A stretch of DNA of 45,744 bases from Thalassotalea sp. 42_200_T64. GTDB taxonomy: Bacteria > Pseudomonadota > Gammaproteobacteria > Enterobacterales > Alteromonadaceae. Location: the NCBI GenBank assembly GCA_002162925.1, contig MABC01000062.1, forward strand, positions 1-45,744, in the 5' to 3' direction. The notes beneath the pieces were generated by a model that was not told the DNA's origin, did no database searches, and saw nothing but the letters and a program-made list of their open reading frames with translations. The position numbers were made by a program, and so were the translations under genes. Positions 24,294 to 32,199 of the stretch are shown in pieces (the first letter of the stretch is position 1; each line of letters begins with the position of its first letter).

Positions 24294-24971
24294 ATGTTTG
24301 ATTGGTCAAAAATCCATACCGTTTTACTCGATATGGATGGAACACTACTTGATTTGCATTTTGATAATCACTTTTGGTTAGAACATTTACCAAAAAGGTA
24401 TGCTGAACATGCGCAAATAAGCCGGTGTGAAGCGGCTGACTTTTTAAAATCTCGCTACCAACAAGTTGAAGGTACCATCTCCTGGTATTGCCTTGATTAT
24501 TGGGCTGAGCAAATCAATATGCCGATCAGAGAGCTGAAACAGGAAGTACAACACTTAATTAGCCTTCGAGCCGATGCTCATGATTTTTTAATCGCCTTAA
24601 AACAATCCGGCAGAAAAATCGTCCTGGTTACCAATGCCCACCCTGACAGTTTGTCATTAAAAATTGAACGCACGCAATTAGATAAATACTTTGATGAACT
24701 CATTTCTACCCATCAGTTTGGCGCAACGAAAGAATCACAGTTATTATGGCAACGCTTGCAACAACATGTTGGTTTCAAAAACGAACATACTCTGTTTGTT
24801 GATGACAGCATTAGCATCCTCGATTCTGCCAAAACTTACGGCATTAAACATTTATTAGCGATAGCCAACCCGGATAGTAAACAGCCAATACGTGAAGTTA
24901 CTGACTACCCTGCCATTACCGATTACTCAGTATTGTTGAACAGCATCAAAAGTCAGCCTTTCGTTCGATAA
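24294..24971 (+). CDS. yrfG: GMP/IMP nucleotidase YrfG (HAD family)
   Basis: The 225-residue cytoplasmic HAD phosphatase hydrolyses purine mononucleotides in E. coli. Motif I is LLDMDGTLLDL (nucleophile D13, acid D15), motif II is LVTNAH, motif III Lys is in FGATKESQ and motif IV is LFVDDS. The signature WYCLDYWAEQ matches YrfG. It is divergent from nudE across a 188-base gap. ACAGGAA lies upstream of the ATG. A short dispersed repeat (24973-25001) follows its stop. Confidence 0.94.
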   Translation: MFDWSKIHTVLLDMDGTLLDLHFDNHFWLEHLPKRYAEHAQISRCEAADFLKSRYQQVEGTISWYCLDYWAEQINMPIRELKQEVQHLISLRADAHDFLIALKQSGRKIVLVTNAHPDSLSLKIERTQLDKYFDELISTHQFGATKESQLLWQRLQQHVGFKNEHTLFVDDSISILDSAKTYGIKHLLAIANPDSKQPIREVTDYPAITDYSVLLNSIKSQPFVR

Positions 24972-24972
24972 G

Positions 24973-25001
24973 TTGATTAAATATCTGCTCATGTTTAATG
25001 G
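24973..25001. repeat. Dispersed repeat, partial copy
   Basis: TTGATTAAATATCTGCTCAT followed by GTTTAATGG closely matches 36329 onward (TTGATTAAATAACTGCTCAT). The second arm is degenerate here, so this copy is no longer a good palindrome. It sits between the stops of convergent yrfG and pepD. Confidence 0.45.
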
Positions 25002-25033
25002 TTTAACATCATGCTATCGCGGTTGAAATATGA

Positions 25034-26494
25034 CTATCCAGCTTCTGGGATATTTGCCAACACTGCGGTTAATAGTTTCCAGTATTCGGCAACGGTGGCA
25101 ATTTCTACTTTTTCATCCGGAGAATGCGGAAATTTGATCGTTGGTCCAATAGATACCATATCTAAATGTGGGTATTCAGTTTTAAACAAGCCGCATTCAA
25201 GGCCGGCATGAATGACCATAATTTCGGGTAATTTGTTGAATTTTTGCTGGTAGGTTTCACGTACGATACTCATGATTGCCGACTCGGTGCTTGGTTTCCA
25301 ACCAGGGTATGCGCCAGAGAATTCCACTTTGGCCCCCGCTAATGAAAATACCGAATTAACCATCTCTTCAGTTTCTAAGCGACCGTCGTCATGTAAACTT
25401 CTGATCAAACAAAGCGCAACAAACTTAGCTCCTTTACAACGAAGTACACCTAAGTTTAACGACGTTTCTACCACGCCCGCAATATCATCACTCATGCGGA
25501 TAACACCATTAGGACAACCATTAAGGGCCGTCAAAATAGTGTTTTGGCATTGCTTGGTCCACATTTTCTCGAATGTTTCTGGCTGAATTAACAGCATAGT
25601 AATATCGGGTTCAACTACAGCCAAATTATGCTTAATGGTTGCTATATATTGATCAAGTGATGACTTTAACTCTGCAACATGCTCAGTTTTAACCACAAAG
25701 CTGGCATTGGCTTCACGCGGAATGGCATTGCGTAAGCTGCCACCATTGAGTTCGGTTAACTGAATACCAAACACTTTGCTTGCTTGTAATAAGAAGCGCA
25801 CCAACAACTTATTGGCATTGGCGCGGCCTGTATGAATATCAACACCAGAGTGACCGCCTTTTAAGCCTGAAATTGACAAATTAAACGACTCGAAACCCGC
25901 AGGAACAGTTTCATTTTCCAACGTAAAGGTGGCGCTGGCATCTACACCACCAGCACAACCCATGTACACTTCACCTTCTTGTTCAGAATCGGTATTGATC
26001 AGAATTTCGCCTTCTAACCAGCCAGCCTCTAAACCAAAAGCGCCGCTCATGCCTGCCTCTTCATCGATAGTCACCAACACTTCTAACGGGCCATGGGCAA
26101 CATCATCACTGGCAAGAACAGCCATCGCCGACGATAAACCGATACCATTATCTGCCCCTAACGTTGTGCCATCAGCGGTAACCCAGTCACCATCAATATA
26201 AGGCCGGATTGGATCGGTTAAAAAGTCGTGCACAGTATCATTGTTTTTTTGCGGCACCATATCCATGTGGGCCTGTAAAATTACCCCTTTGCGATTTTCC
26301 ATGCCTTGCGTCGCCGGTTTTTTAATGAATAAATTGCCTACGGCATCTTCTTTAATTGCCAGGCCCTGCTCTTTCGCCCAAGACCGGATCCACAGGGATA
26401 TTTTTTGCTCATGTTTTGACGGATGAGGAATACTGCAAATATTGGCAAAAATATTCCATAAACGATTCGGGGATAATTGATTTAATTCACTCAT
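25034..26494 (-). CDS. pepD: Cytosol nonspecific dipeptidase (aminoacyl-histidine dipeptidase)
   Basis: PepD is an M20 metallopeptidase that splits dipeptides such as carnosine in the cytoplasm. The 486-residue length is typical. It starts LSPNRLWNIFANICSIPHPS and has the di-zinc ligands H76 (QAHMDM), D115 (GADNGIG), E145/E146 (TIDEEAGMSG) and D169 (NTDSE), with a conserved C-terminal HAGLECG. It is a single gene, convergent with yrfG and preceded by the slmA terminator. It starts about 95 bases past slmA. Confidence 0.95.
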   Translation of the reverse strand: MSELNQLSPNRLWNIFANICSIPHPSKHEQKISLWIRSWAKEQGLAIKEDAVGNLFIKKPATQGMENRKGVILQAHMDMVPQKNNDTVHDFLTDPIRPYIDGDWVTADGTTLGADNGIGLSSAMAVLASDDVAHGPLEVLVTIDEEAGMSGAFGLEAGWLEGEILINTDSEQEGEVYMGCAGGVDASATFTLENETVPAGFESFNLSISGLKGGHSGVDIHTGRANANKLLVRFLLQASKVFGIQLTELNGGSLRNAIPREANASFVVKTEHVAELKSSLDQYIATIKHNLAVVEPDITMLLIQPETFEKMWTKQCQNTILTALNGCPNGVIRMSDDIAGVVETSLNLGVLRCKGAKFVALCLIRSLHDDGRLETEEMVNSVFSLAGAKVEFSGAYPGWKPSTESAIMSIVRETYQQKFNKLPEIMVIHAGLECGLFKTEYPHLDMVSIGPTIKFPHSPDEKVEIATVAEYWKLLTAVLANIPEAG

Positions 26495-26527
26495 GATATT
26501 TTCTCTAAATATTGTATATAAAACTAC

Positions 26528-26560
26528 AAAGGCATTAATATCGTCGATATTAATGCCTTT
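26528..26560 (-). terminator. Long hairpin terminator after slmA
   Basis: AAAGGCATTAATATCG and CGATATTAATGCCTTT flank a single base, giving a 16-base perfect palindrome. On the minus strand it is followed by TTTGTAGTTTT. It lies 30 bases past the slmA stop, upstream of pepD. Confidence 0.7.
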
Positions 26561-26589
26561 AAATTAATGTTCGAAAAAGCGACGTCTGG

Positions 26590-27174
26590 CTAACAGCCAG
26601 CCATAAGAAATTGCCACTGCTCTGCAAAATTTTCACTGGGTTTTTTTTCAAAACCCGAGCGTACATACTGGCTAATTTTACCTTCACAATAGGCAAGCAT
26701 GATATTGGCCAGTGCCAACTCATTAATTGGGAAACTTTTACCTTCACGCAATTTCCGCTCGCGCAGAATTTGTTTAAATTGCGTTTCCAGCTTTTCAAAT
26801 AATTGATGTACCCGTACGCGTAGGCGCTCATTCTCCCCGACTAAGGCATCGCCTGCTAAAATACGGCACATGCCGGGATTGCGTTCGGCAAAGACTAACA
26901 ATACATGGGTAATATGGTGGCAACGTATCAAGGTTTCTTTTTGATCCGCCAAAATCATATTAATACGTGAAAACAATGACTCTTCAATGTATTCGATTAA
27001 CCCTTCAAACATCCGCGCTTTTGATGGAAAGTGACGATAAAGCGCCGCCTCAGAAAAACCAACTTCGGCCGCTAACTTGGCGGTGGTAATTCTTTGCCCG
27101 GGGCTGGTTTCCAGCATGTGCGCCAGACTTTCCAATATCTGTTGACGACGATTTGTTTTTTGATTATCAGACAT
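26590..27174 (-). CDS. slmA: Nucleoid occlusion factor SlmA
   Basis: SlmA is a TetR-fold protein that binds chromosomal sites and blocks FtsZ ring formation over the nucleoid. From the ATG at 27174 it has 194 residues. It begins [20 protein letters not shown], then has [20 protein letters not shown] (helix-turn-helix) followed by HFPSKARMF, and later [17 protein letters not shown] and [17 protein letters not shown], all matching E. coli SlmA. I chose 27174 over 27225 from family length. In E. coli the order is coaBC-dut-slmA. Here dut is absent from the 110-base gap, which holds a small repeat. Confidence 0.94.
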   Translation of the reverse strand: MSDNQKTNRRQQILESLAHMLETSPGQRITTAKLAAEVGFSEAALYRHFPSKARMFEGLIEYIEESLFSRINMILADQKETLIRCHHITHVLLVFAERNPGMCRILAGDALVGENERLRVRVHQLFEKLETQFKQILRERKLREGKSFPINELALANIMLAYCEGKISQYVRSGFEKKPSENFAEQWQFLMAGC

Positions 27175-27206
27175 ATTATTTTTATTTCTTATATTATTCG
27201 CGGTTA

Positions 27207-27237
27207 TATACCCGTTCCACTTCAAGATGCGGGTATA
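27207..27237. repeat. Dispersed palindromic repeat, copy 1
   Basis: TATACCC (27207-27213) and GGGTATA (27231-27237) flank GTTCCACTTCAAGATGC. The first 24 bases match the left arm of the element at 34773-34796 in 20 of 24 positions. It lies in the slmA-coaBC gap, at the place where dut would be expected. Confidence 0.55.
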
Positions 27238-27284
27238 AATGACTCTAAGACTTGATTACTTTAACAGATTTTTTGTCTGCTTCG

Positions 27285-28502
27285 CTAATCATCAATCATC
27301 CTATCATTAATCGTGGCCACCAGTTGTTTGGCTAATTCCACTTTATTGGTTAACGCTAATTCTTTTTGCCCATTCAACCAGAAAACCATTAATGCATTAT
27401 CGTCGCTATTAAATCCCTGACCTTGTTTGGCGACATTATTCGCGGCAATCATATCCAGGTTTTTACGTTGTAATTTAGCTTTGGCATACTGCTCAACATC
27501 TTGCGTTTCTGCGGCAAAACCTACGGTAAAGGGTTTATTTTCAAGCGCGGCAACGTCGGCAACAATGTCTGGATTTTTCACCAAGGCGATGTTCATCGCA
27601 TCATTGCTGTCTGTTTTTTTAATTTTTTGTTCGCTCACCTTAGCCACTCGATAATCGGCAACCGCAGCACAAGCAACAAACACAGTCGCATTGGCGACAT
27701 GCAAAAGTGCAGCCTTGTGCATGTCAACGGCACTTTGTACATCAATACACTGGCAATTATTTGGCACTGCCAAGTTTACCGGTCCGGCAATGATAGTAAC
27801 CTTTGCACCCAAGTTTTGCGCGGCTTGGGCGATGGCAAAACCCATTTTACCGGATGAGTGGTTTGAGATATAACGTACCGGATCGATAGCTTCGCGGGTT
27901 GGCCCGGCAGTAATCACCCAATGTTGACCAGCCAACAAGTCAGCATGCTTATCATCAAAGAAGTCGACGCAGTGCTGCACAATGTCATTAGGCTCAAGCA
28001 TGCGACCAAAGCCAACATCACCGCAGGCTTGCTCGCCAGCAGCTGGCCCCCACACATGAACGCTTCGTTTTTTTACCGTAGCAATATTTTGCTGAGTGGC
28101 TATTGCATGCCACATTTGTTGATTCATTGCTGGCGCAATAGCAATAGGTGCGGGGGTTGCTAAACAAATCGTTGCCAACAAATCATCTGCCATACCCGCA
28201 CTTAATCGGGCAATGGTATTGGCGGTTGCTGGCGCAATTAACACTAAATCGGCCCATTTGGCCAGCTCAATGTGCCCCATCGCAGCTTCTGCCGCAGGAT
28301 CGAGCAAGCTTTCCGCTACCGGATTGCCCGACACTGCCTGCAGTGTTAATGGCGTTATAAAGGCTTTGCCGCCAGTGGTTATCACCACTCTTATGTTGGC
28401 ACCATGATCTTTTAAGCGCCTAACCAGTTCTGCACATTTATAAGCTGCAATGCCACCAGTTACCCCTAAAACGATATTTTTATGCTGTAAAAACATCATC
28501 AC
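27285..28502 (-). CDS. coaBC: Bifunctional phosphopantothenoylcysteine decarboxylase / phosphopantothenate-cysteine ligase
   Basis: CoaBC makes 4'-phosphopantetheine from 4'-phosphopantothenate and cysteine in coenzyme A synthesis. The N-terminal flavoprotein CoaC domain (1-190) has [10 protein letters not shown], catalytic H77 in [18 protein letters not shown] and the active-site Cys in [10 protein letters not shown]. The C-terminal CoaB domain (about 195-405) has [27 protein letters not shown] and GFAAET. Three ATG codons are stacked at the start, with AGGTG immediately before, so the third (27285..28496) may be used. It is divergent from radC, as in E. coli. Confidence 0.96.
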   Translation of the reverse strand: MMMFLQHKNIVLGVTGGIAAYKCAELVRRLKDHGANIRVVITTGGKAFITPLTLQAVSGNPVAESLLDPAAEAAMGHIELAKWADLVLIAPATANTIARLSAGMADDLLATICLATPAPIAIAPAMNQQMWHAIATQQNIATVKKRSVHVWGPAAGEQACGDVGFGRMLEPNDIVQHCVDFFDDKHADLLAGQHWVITAGPTREAIDPVRYISNHSSGKMGFAIAQAAQNLGAKVTIIAGPVNLAVPNNCQCIDVQSAVDMHKAALLHVANATVFVACAAVADYRVAKVSEQKIKKTDSNDAMNIALVKNPDIVADVAALENKPFTVGFAAETQDVEQYAKAKLQRKNLDMIAANNVAKQGQGFNSDDNALMVFWLNGQKELALTNKVELAKQLVATINDRMIDD

Positions 28503-28696
28503 CTGCTAAAATTTAATTACTCAAACGGTAATTCAATGAATAAGTGTCGATAAGATAACACGTTATTGTTATTACGCGATAATATTTATACGGTTAGATT
28601 AGTGAGTATTCACCTTCTTTTATCGTATGTTGTTACTAAGGTATCGATTAAAATCCAACCTGAGCGGTTCAGGTTATCTATTGCAAGGAAGCAGTG

Positions 28697-29368
28697 ATGT
28701 TAAAAGATTGGCCCGAAGAAGAACGCCCCCGCGAAAAATTGTTAGCCAAAGGTGCTCACAGCCTAAGTGATGCCGAATTATTAGCGATATTTCTGCGCAC
28801 TGGAGTAAAAGGTATCGATGTGGTGGAGCTGTCCCGACAGCTATTAACCCACTTTGGCAGTTTACATCAGGTGTTTGCCAGTGACTGTGACAGTTTTTGT
28901 CAGCATTATGGTCTAGGTAAAGCTAAATACGTACAACTGCAAGCCTGTTTAGAAATGTCGCGCCGTTATTTAGCGGCAAAATTAATCAAAGGTGAAAGCC
29001 TTACCTCTTCCAGTCAAACCAAAGATTATTTAATTGCAGAATTAAAACATGAAGACTATGAAGTGTTTGCCATTTTGTTTTTAGATAACCAGCATAATAT
29101 TATTTGTTTTAAAAAATTATTTTTCGGCACTATTGATGCCGCTACGGTTTATCCGCGAGTTGTGGTGGAAACGGCATTAAAAGTAAAAGCGGCGGCTATT
29201 ATTTTATCCCACAATCATCCATCAGGTATTGCCGAGCCCAGTTTAGCCGATAAACAAATTACCCAACGTTTGATAAAGGCCTTAGCGCTGGTCGATATTC
29301 GCGTGCTTGACCATATTATTGTTGCCGGCCATCTTACTTGTTCGCTGGCGGAACGCGGCGATATGTAG
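28697..29368 (+). CDS. radC: RadC/MPN+ domain protein
   Basis: The 223-residue protein has an N-terminal helix-hairpin-helix-like region (about 60-90) and a C-terminal JAMM metal-binding domain with SHNHPSG (His172, His174) and SLAD (Asp185). Its once-claimed repair role is disputed. The metal site suggests hydrolase activity of unknown substrate. AAGGAAG lies six bases before the ATG at 28697. A GTG directly upstream is less likely. It is divergent from coaBC and upstream of rpmB, as in many gammaproteobacteria. Confidence 0.93.
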   Translation: MLKDWPEEERPREKLLAKGAHSLSDAELLAIFLRTGVKGIDVVELSRQLLTHFGSLHQVFASDCDSFCQHYGLGKAKYVQLQACLEMSRRYLAAKLIKGESLTSSSQTKDYLIAELKHEDYEVFAILFLDNQHNIICFKKLFFGTIDAATVYPRVVVETALKVKAAAIILSHNHPSGIAEPSLADKQITQRLIKALALVDIRVLDHIIVAGHLTCSLAERGDM

Positions 29369-29438
29369 CCAAAAAATAGGCAAATATCGATATTTTAGTG
29401 ATTTTTATTAAAATAATTGGCTAAATTGCTAATTTAGG

Positions 29439-29467
29439 TTGGGATTTTGGAGAAAAATCCGTATAAT
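29439..29467 (+). promoter_or_regulatory. rpmBG promoter
   Basis: TTGGGA at 29439-29444 and a perfect TATAAT at 29462-29467 are 17 bases apart. The leader to the rpmB ATG would be about 140 bases, long for a simple promoter. It includes a potential hairpin with ATCCC at 29556-29560 and GGGAT at 29573-29577. Ribosomal protein operons often use such leaders, but control here is not shown. Confidence 0.7.
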
Positions 29468-29616
29468 CGCGGCCATTACAAACATCAGCTTAATTTCTAG
29501 CCGATAAAGCTTGATCATTTAATCGGACGTATATATAATCTGCGGCCTTTTCAGGATCCCGTGCGACGGCCTGGGATTTACAAGCTCGAGCTGAAATATT
29601 TATTGGAGTGACTCAC

Positions 29617-29853
29617 ATGTCTAAGATTTGCCAAGTAACAGGCAAGAAACCGATGGTAGGTAACAACCGTTCTCACGCGTTGAATTCTACTCGTCGTCGT
29701 TTTTTACCAAACCTACAAACTCACCGTTTTTGGGTTGAAAGTGAAAACCGTTTTGTAAAATTACGCTTAACTCCGAAAGGAATGCGTATTATCGATAAAA
29801 ATGGTATTGATTCAGTATTAGCTGACATCCGTGCCCGTGGCGAAAAAGTTTAA
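29617..29853 (+). CDS. rpmB: 50S ribosomal protein L28 (bL28)
   Basis: The 78-residue large-subunit protein begins [20 protein letters not shown], has [18 protein letters not shown] and ends DIRARGEKV, a full match to L28. The ATG at 29617 has GGAG eight bases upstream. The in-frame GTG at 29608 is not needed. It is co-transcribed with rpmG, 11 bases downstream, from the promoter at 29439-29467. Confidence 0.97.
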   Translation: MSKICQVTGKKPMVGNNRSHALNSTRRRFLPNLQTHRFWVESENRFVKLRLTPKGMRIIDKNGIDSVLADIRARGEKV

Positions 29854-29864
29854 GGAATTTAACC

Positions 29865-30020
29865 ATGCGCGATAAAATCCGTTTAGTTTCATCTGCAGGT
29901 ACTGGTCATTTTTATACTACTGATAAGAATAAAAAAACCATGCCAGAAAAAATGGAAATTAAAAAGTTTGATCCACGAGCTCGTAAGCACGTGATCTACA
30001 AAGAAGCCAAAATCAAGTAA
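29865..30020 (+). CDS. rpmG: 50S ribosomal protein L33 (bL33)
   Basis: The 51-residue protein reads [17 protein letters not shown], then [19 protein letters not shown] sequence (here [22 protein letters not shown] without the zinc-binding Cys pairs), so it is the zinc-independent form. AAGGAA lies upstream. It is the second gene of the rpmBG operon, followed by a strong terminator at 30037-30065. In E. coli mutM comes next. Here 2.7 kb intervenes. Confidence 0.97.
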   Translation: MRDKIRLVSSAGTGHFYTTDKNKKTMPEKMEIKKFDPRARKHVIYKEAKIK

Positions 30021-30036
30021 TTGATACTCTTCTTAC

Positions 30037-30065
30037 AAAAAACCCAGCTAACGCTGGGTTTTTTT
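30037..30065 (+). terminator. rpmBG terminator
   Basis: AAAAAACCCAGC, loop TAAC, GCTGGGTTTTTTT. It begins 17 bases after the rpmG stop, with an eight-pair stem and a long U tract. Confidence 0.92.
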
Positions 30066-30079
30066 ATGCATGGATATAT

Positions 30080-30395
30080 ATGTATTTATCCTTACGAGCC
30101 ATGGACCACTCCATCACATCGTGTGAACGTGGCATTCATTACATCCCTGAAAATCATGGTGCTAGTAAGGGTTTATTTCAGGGACGAAATAACTTAGATT
30201 TTCCATGGACCACTCGGACACATCCTCGGCAATTGCTCCCTGCATTGCTCTAATATACGACCTCCATGTCGAAATGTGATCGTGGCATTCATTACATCCC
30301 GGTAAATCATGGAAAAATCGGTTATGCACGGGCGCCTGATCTACTGAATTGCCCTGGCTAGCCTTGGGAGAATGTTGTACTAGGTCTGATGTCAA
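30080..30395 (-). pseudogene. Decayed tandem repeat encoding CxxCH (haem c) motifs
   Basis: The minus strand carries two copies of a segment encoding GCNECH. Copy 1 lies around 30300-30276 and copy 2 around 30147-30123, 153 bases apart. Copy 1 reads DLPGCNECHDH, then STWRSYIRAMQGAIAEDVSE, WSMENL, and stops at 30162. Copy 2 reads GCNECHVHT and then lacks 49 bases relative to copy 1. The lost frame resumes as DVMEWSMARKDKY. A 77-codon frame (30162..30395) covers copy 1, but it starts at TTG, has no signal peptide and no binding site. CxxCH suggests descent from a c-type cytochrome. I regard it as a remnant. Confidence 0.5.
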
Positions 30396-30400
30396 CTATA

Positions 30401-30427
30401 CTAATTATTCTCGAGTCAGATAATTAG
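30401..30427. promoter_or_regulatory. Operator-like inverted repeat
   Basis: CTAATTAT (30401-30408) and ATAATTAG (30420-30427) flank an 11-base centre. The palindrome lies between the decayed cytochrome-like remnant and the 319-residue protein gene, about 70 bases upstream of the latter. It may be a regulator site. No matching family is recognised. Confidence 0.35.
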
Positions 30428-30495
30428 GATCGGCGATCATTAACAAACAACATTTTGTCTTTAAAGTTATTAACTATCCAACTACCTCTTACCCT

Positions 30496-31455
30496 ATGAG
30501 GATAAATAAAAACAGCTCAATTCTGCTACTTATTTTATTACTAGCGATACTTTCTTCTCCAACGTTTTCTCAACAACAGACTTCTCCCTCATATCAGACA
30601 GACAAACAAATTGAAGAAATAAGCCAACTCAACAGCAGTATTGAATCGCTATTGCAGGCCCTTACTAATGTTGCTCAACAGGAAGGTCAGCAATCACTAA
30701 GTAAGAAAGTTAGTTCAGAGGTACTACTGTTAACCAATCAGTCAGAACTACTGGTTACACAAGGCAAACTGCAAGAAGCACGTCAACCACTGAACCGAGC
30801 TCTGGTAAAAATTAAAATTGCCATTAATGCAATCAAAGGAACTCCGCCTCAAGACCCCCCCAAAAAAACCATAGAACAACAAGCCGATGAGGAGTCAGCA
30901 TCCGAATTTGTACTCAACAAACGAAAAGATGATATAGACAAACAAAAATCTACCATTGATGCTTTGATGCAGGCACTGATCCGTATAGGTGAAGATAAAC
31001 AGCAACAACAAATGGTAAAACAAGTCGCTGAGCAAGTGAGTAAATGGAGTCAGCAATCGGATAAATTGGTAGAACAGAAAAAATTAATTCAGGCTCGACA
31101 GTTTCTCGACCAATCACTGGTTGAGATCAAAACCGCTATTGGCGCTTTAAGAGAAAACGAAACGCTAGTTCGTTCTCTAAATTTTTCGACTAAAAAAGAG
31201 GAATATGCTTACGAATTAGATCGCTTCAACACCTATCAAATGTTGCTACAAATGCTAGTCTTACCGAAACCGGATTTAACCTCAATACAGCGGGAGCAAA
31301 TACAACTATGGAGCCGAGAGGCCAAAGTACAGCTAGAAATGGCCAAACTCCAAGCTCAAAACGGCCAATATAAACAAGCAGTTGATACTCTGGAAGCTGC
31401 AGCACAGATACTCCTAAAAGCGATCAGGAGAGGAGGAGTATACCTCCCAGGTTAA
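30496..31455 (+). CDS. Periplasmic helical-repeat protein of unknown function
   Basis: I recognise no family. Residues 1-25 form a signal peptide (hydrophobic LLLILLLAIL, then SPTFS before QQQ). The rest is almost all helix, in three related blocks. Block 1 (48-115) opens SIESLLQALTNVAQQEGQQS, block 2 (153-220) opens TIDALMQALIRIGEDKQQQQ, and a more distant block 3 spans about 241-314. Blocks 1 and 2 are the same length and offset by 105 residues. A Pro/Lys/Glu linker (116-135) separates them. No Cys occurs. TATGAGGATAAATA precedes the frame. The first ATG at 30496 is used, but its binding site is weak. It sits in accessory DNA between rpmG and mutM, convergent with soxR. Confidence 0.75.
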   Translation: MRINKNSSILLLILLLAILSSPTFSQQQTSPSYQTDKQIEEISQLNSSIESLLQALTNVAQQEGQQSLSKKVSSEVLLLTNQSELLVTQGKLQEARQPLNRALVKIKIAINAIKGTPPQDPPKKTIEQQADEESASEFVLNKRKDDIDKQKSTIDALMQALIRIGEDKQQQQMVKQVAEQVSKWSQQSDKLVEQKKLIQARQFLDQSLVEIKTAIGALRENETLVRSLNFSTKKEEYAYELDRFNTYQMLLQMLVLPKPDLTSIQREQIQLWSREAKVQLEMAKLQAQNGQYKQAVDTLEAAAQILLKAIRRGGVYLPG

Positions 31456-31459
31456 ATAT

Positions 31460-31912
31460 TTACTCTTCGGCCTCTTTATCTAATATTAAAGCTCCCACAC
31501 CGCTATCACCAAGGATATCTTCTGGATTGTAAATAGGGCAGTTTTTCATCGATAAACAGCCACAACCGATGCAGCCAGTTAACGAATCTCTCAGTTTTTC
31601 CAGGTAAGCTATTCTCTGGTTAAGTTGCTGTTGCCAAGATTTTGACAGTTTTGCCCAATCCTGTTTATCCGGTGTGCGTTGGTTTGGCAGTTGCGCAAAC
31701 ACTGCTTTCACCTCTTCTAATGAGATACCCATTTTTTGGGCCGCTTTAATTACCGAGATACGCCTTAACACATCGCGTTTATAGCGCCGTTGATTACCCT
31801 GGTTGCGCCAACTTCGAATCAAGCCCTTTTGTTCGTAAAAATGCAAGGTTGAAACGTTCACGCCGCAACGTTTGGCGACAATGCCGACACTCAGGTTTGC
31901 TTCTTCTAGCAT
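31460..31912 (-). CDS. soxR: Redox-sensitive transcriptional activator SoxR
   Basis: SoxR is a MerR-family dimer with a [2Fe-2S] cluster, activated by redox-cycling compounds. The 150-residue protein has the N-terminal helix-turn-helix (LSVGIVAKRCGVNVSTLHFY), the QKGLIRSWRNQGNQRRY wing, a dimerisation helix (about 84-112) and the cluster ligands C114-x2-C117-x-C119-x5-C125, identical in spacing to E. coli. It is divergent from a peptide gene and a VOC gene whose promoter carries a textbook SoxR site, so that pair is its probable target. soxS is absent, as in most non-enteric bacteria. Confidence 0.95.
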   Translation of the reverse strand: MLEEANLSVGIVAKRCGVNVSTLHFYEQKGLIRSWRNQGNQRRYKRDVLRRISVIKAAQKMGISLEEVKAVFAQLPNQRTPDKQDWAKLSKSWQQQLNQRIAYLEKLRDSLTGCIGCGCLSMKNCPIYNPEDILGDSGVGALILDKEAEE

Positions 31913-31963
31913 GAGTTTTTTCTCATTGAATTTAAATTATTTTCATCATAGGCAAAAAAACAC

Positions 31964-31994
31964 TTTACCTCAACCTTACCTGAGGTTTTATGCT
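31964..31994 (+). promoter_or_regulatory. SoxR-dependent promoter with 19-bp spacer and operator
   Basis: TTTACC (31964-31969) and TATGCT (31989-31994) are 19 bases apart, the over-long spacer that MerR-family activators correct by twisting DNA. The palindrome ACCTCA (31967-31972) ... TGAGGT (31981-31986) lies between them and matches the enteric soxS operator core CCTCAAG..CTTGAGG. It faces right, into the 37-residue peptide gene. Confidence 0.88.
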
Positions 31995-32033
31995 GTAGCT
32001 AACTTAATCGAACTTATCAACAGGAAGAAAACT

Positions 32034-32147
32034 ATGAATACTAATCAACATAAAATTAGCAAAGAAAATACCGTTGCGCATACCAGCAAAAGCTTAATTA
32101 CTAGCAATTTCTTTCAACTATTTATTCAAACCATGCAAAACAAATAA
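32034..32147 (+). CDS. 37-residue peptide downstream of the SoxR promoter
   Basis: This is a short frame starting at ATG 32034, with CAGGAAG six bases upstream and placed 40 bases after the SoxR-type -10 box. The product starts MNTNQHKISKENTVAHTSKS and ends NFFQLFIQTMQNK: a polar first half and an amphipathic, Phe/Leu/Ile-containing end. It matches no family I know. The VOC gene follows 52 bases later with its own AGGA. The strong initiation region and position argue that it is translated. It could be a leader peptide or a small stress protein. Confidence 0.6.
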   Translation: MNTNQHKISKENTVAHTSKSLITSNFFQLFIQTMQNK

Positions 32148-32199
32148 CCGTTCATTAATCTCAAACCAAGCTTAATCATCAAAAAATATAGGACAAACT

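Noticed and set aside
24130..24393. 87-codon minus-strand frame in the nudE-yrfG gap
   Set aside because: It overlaps the yrfG start region, lacks a binding site and has no family features. The gap is a divergent promoter region.
27174..27225. Upstream extension of slmA
   Set aside because: The extra 17 residues have no counterpart in SlmA proteins, and the ATG at 27174 aligns with the family start.
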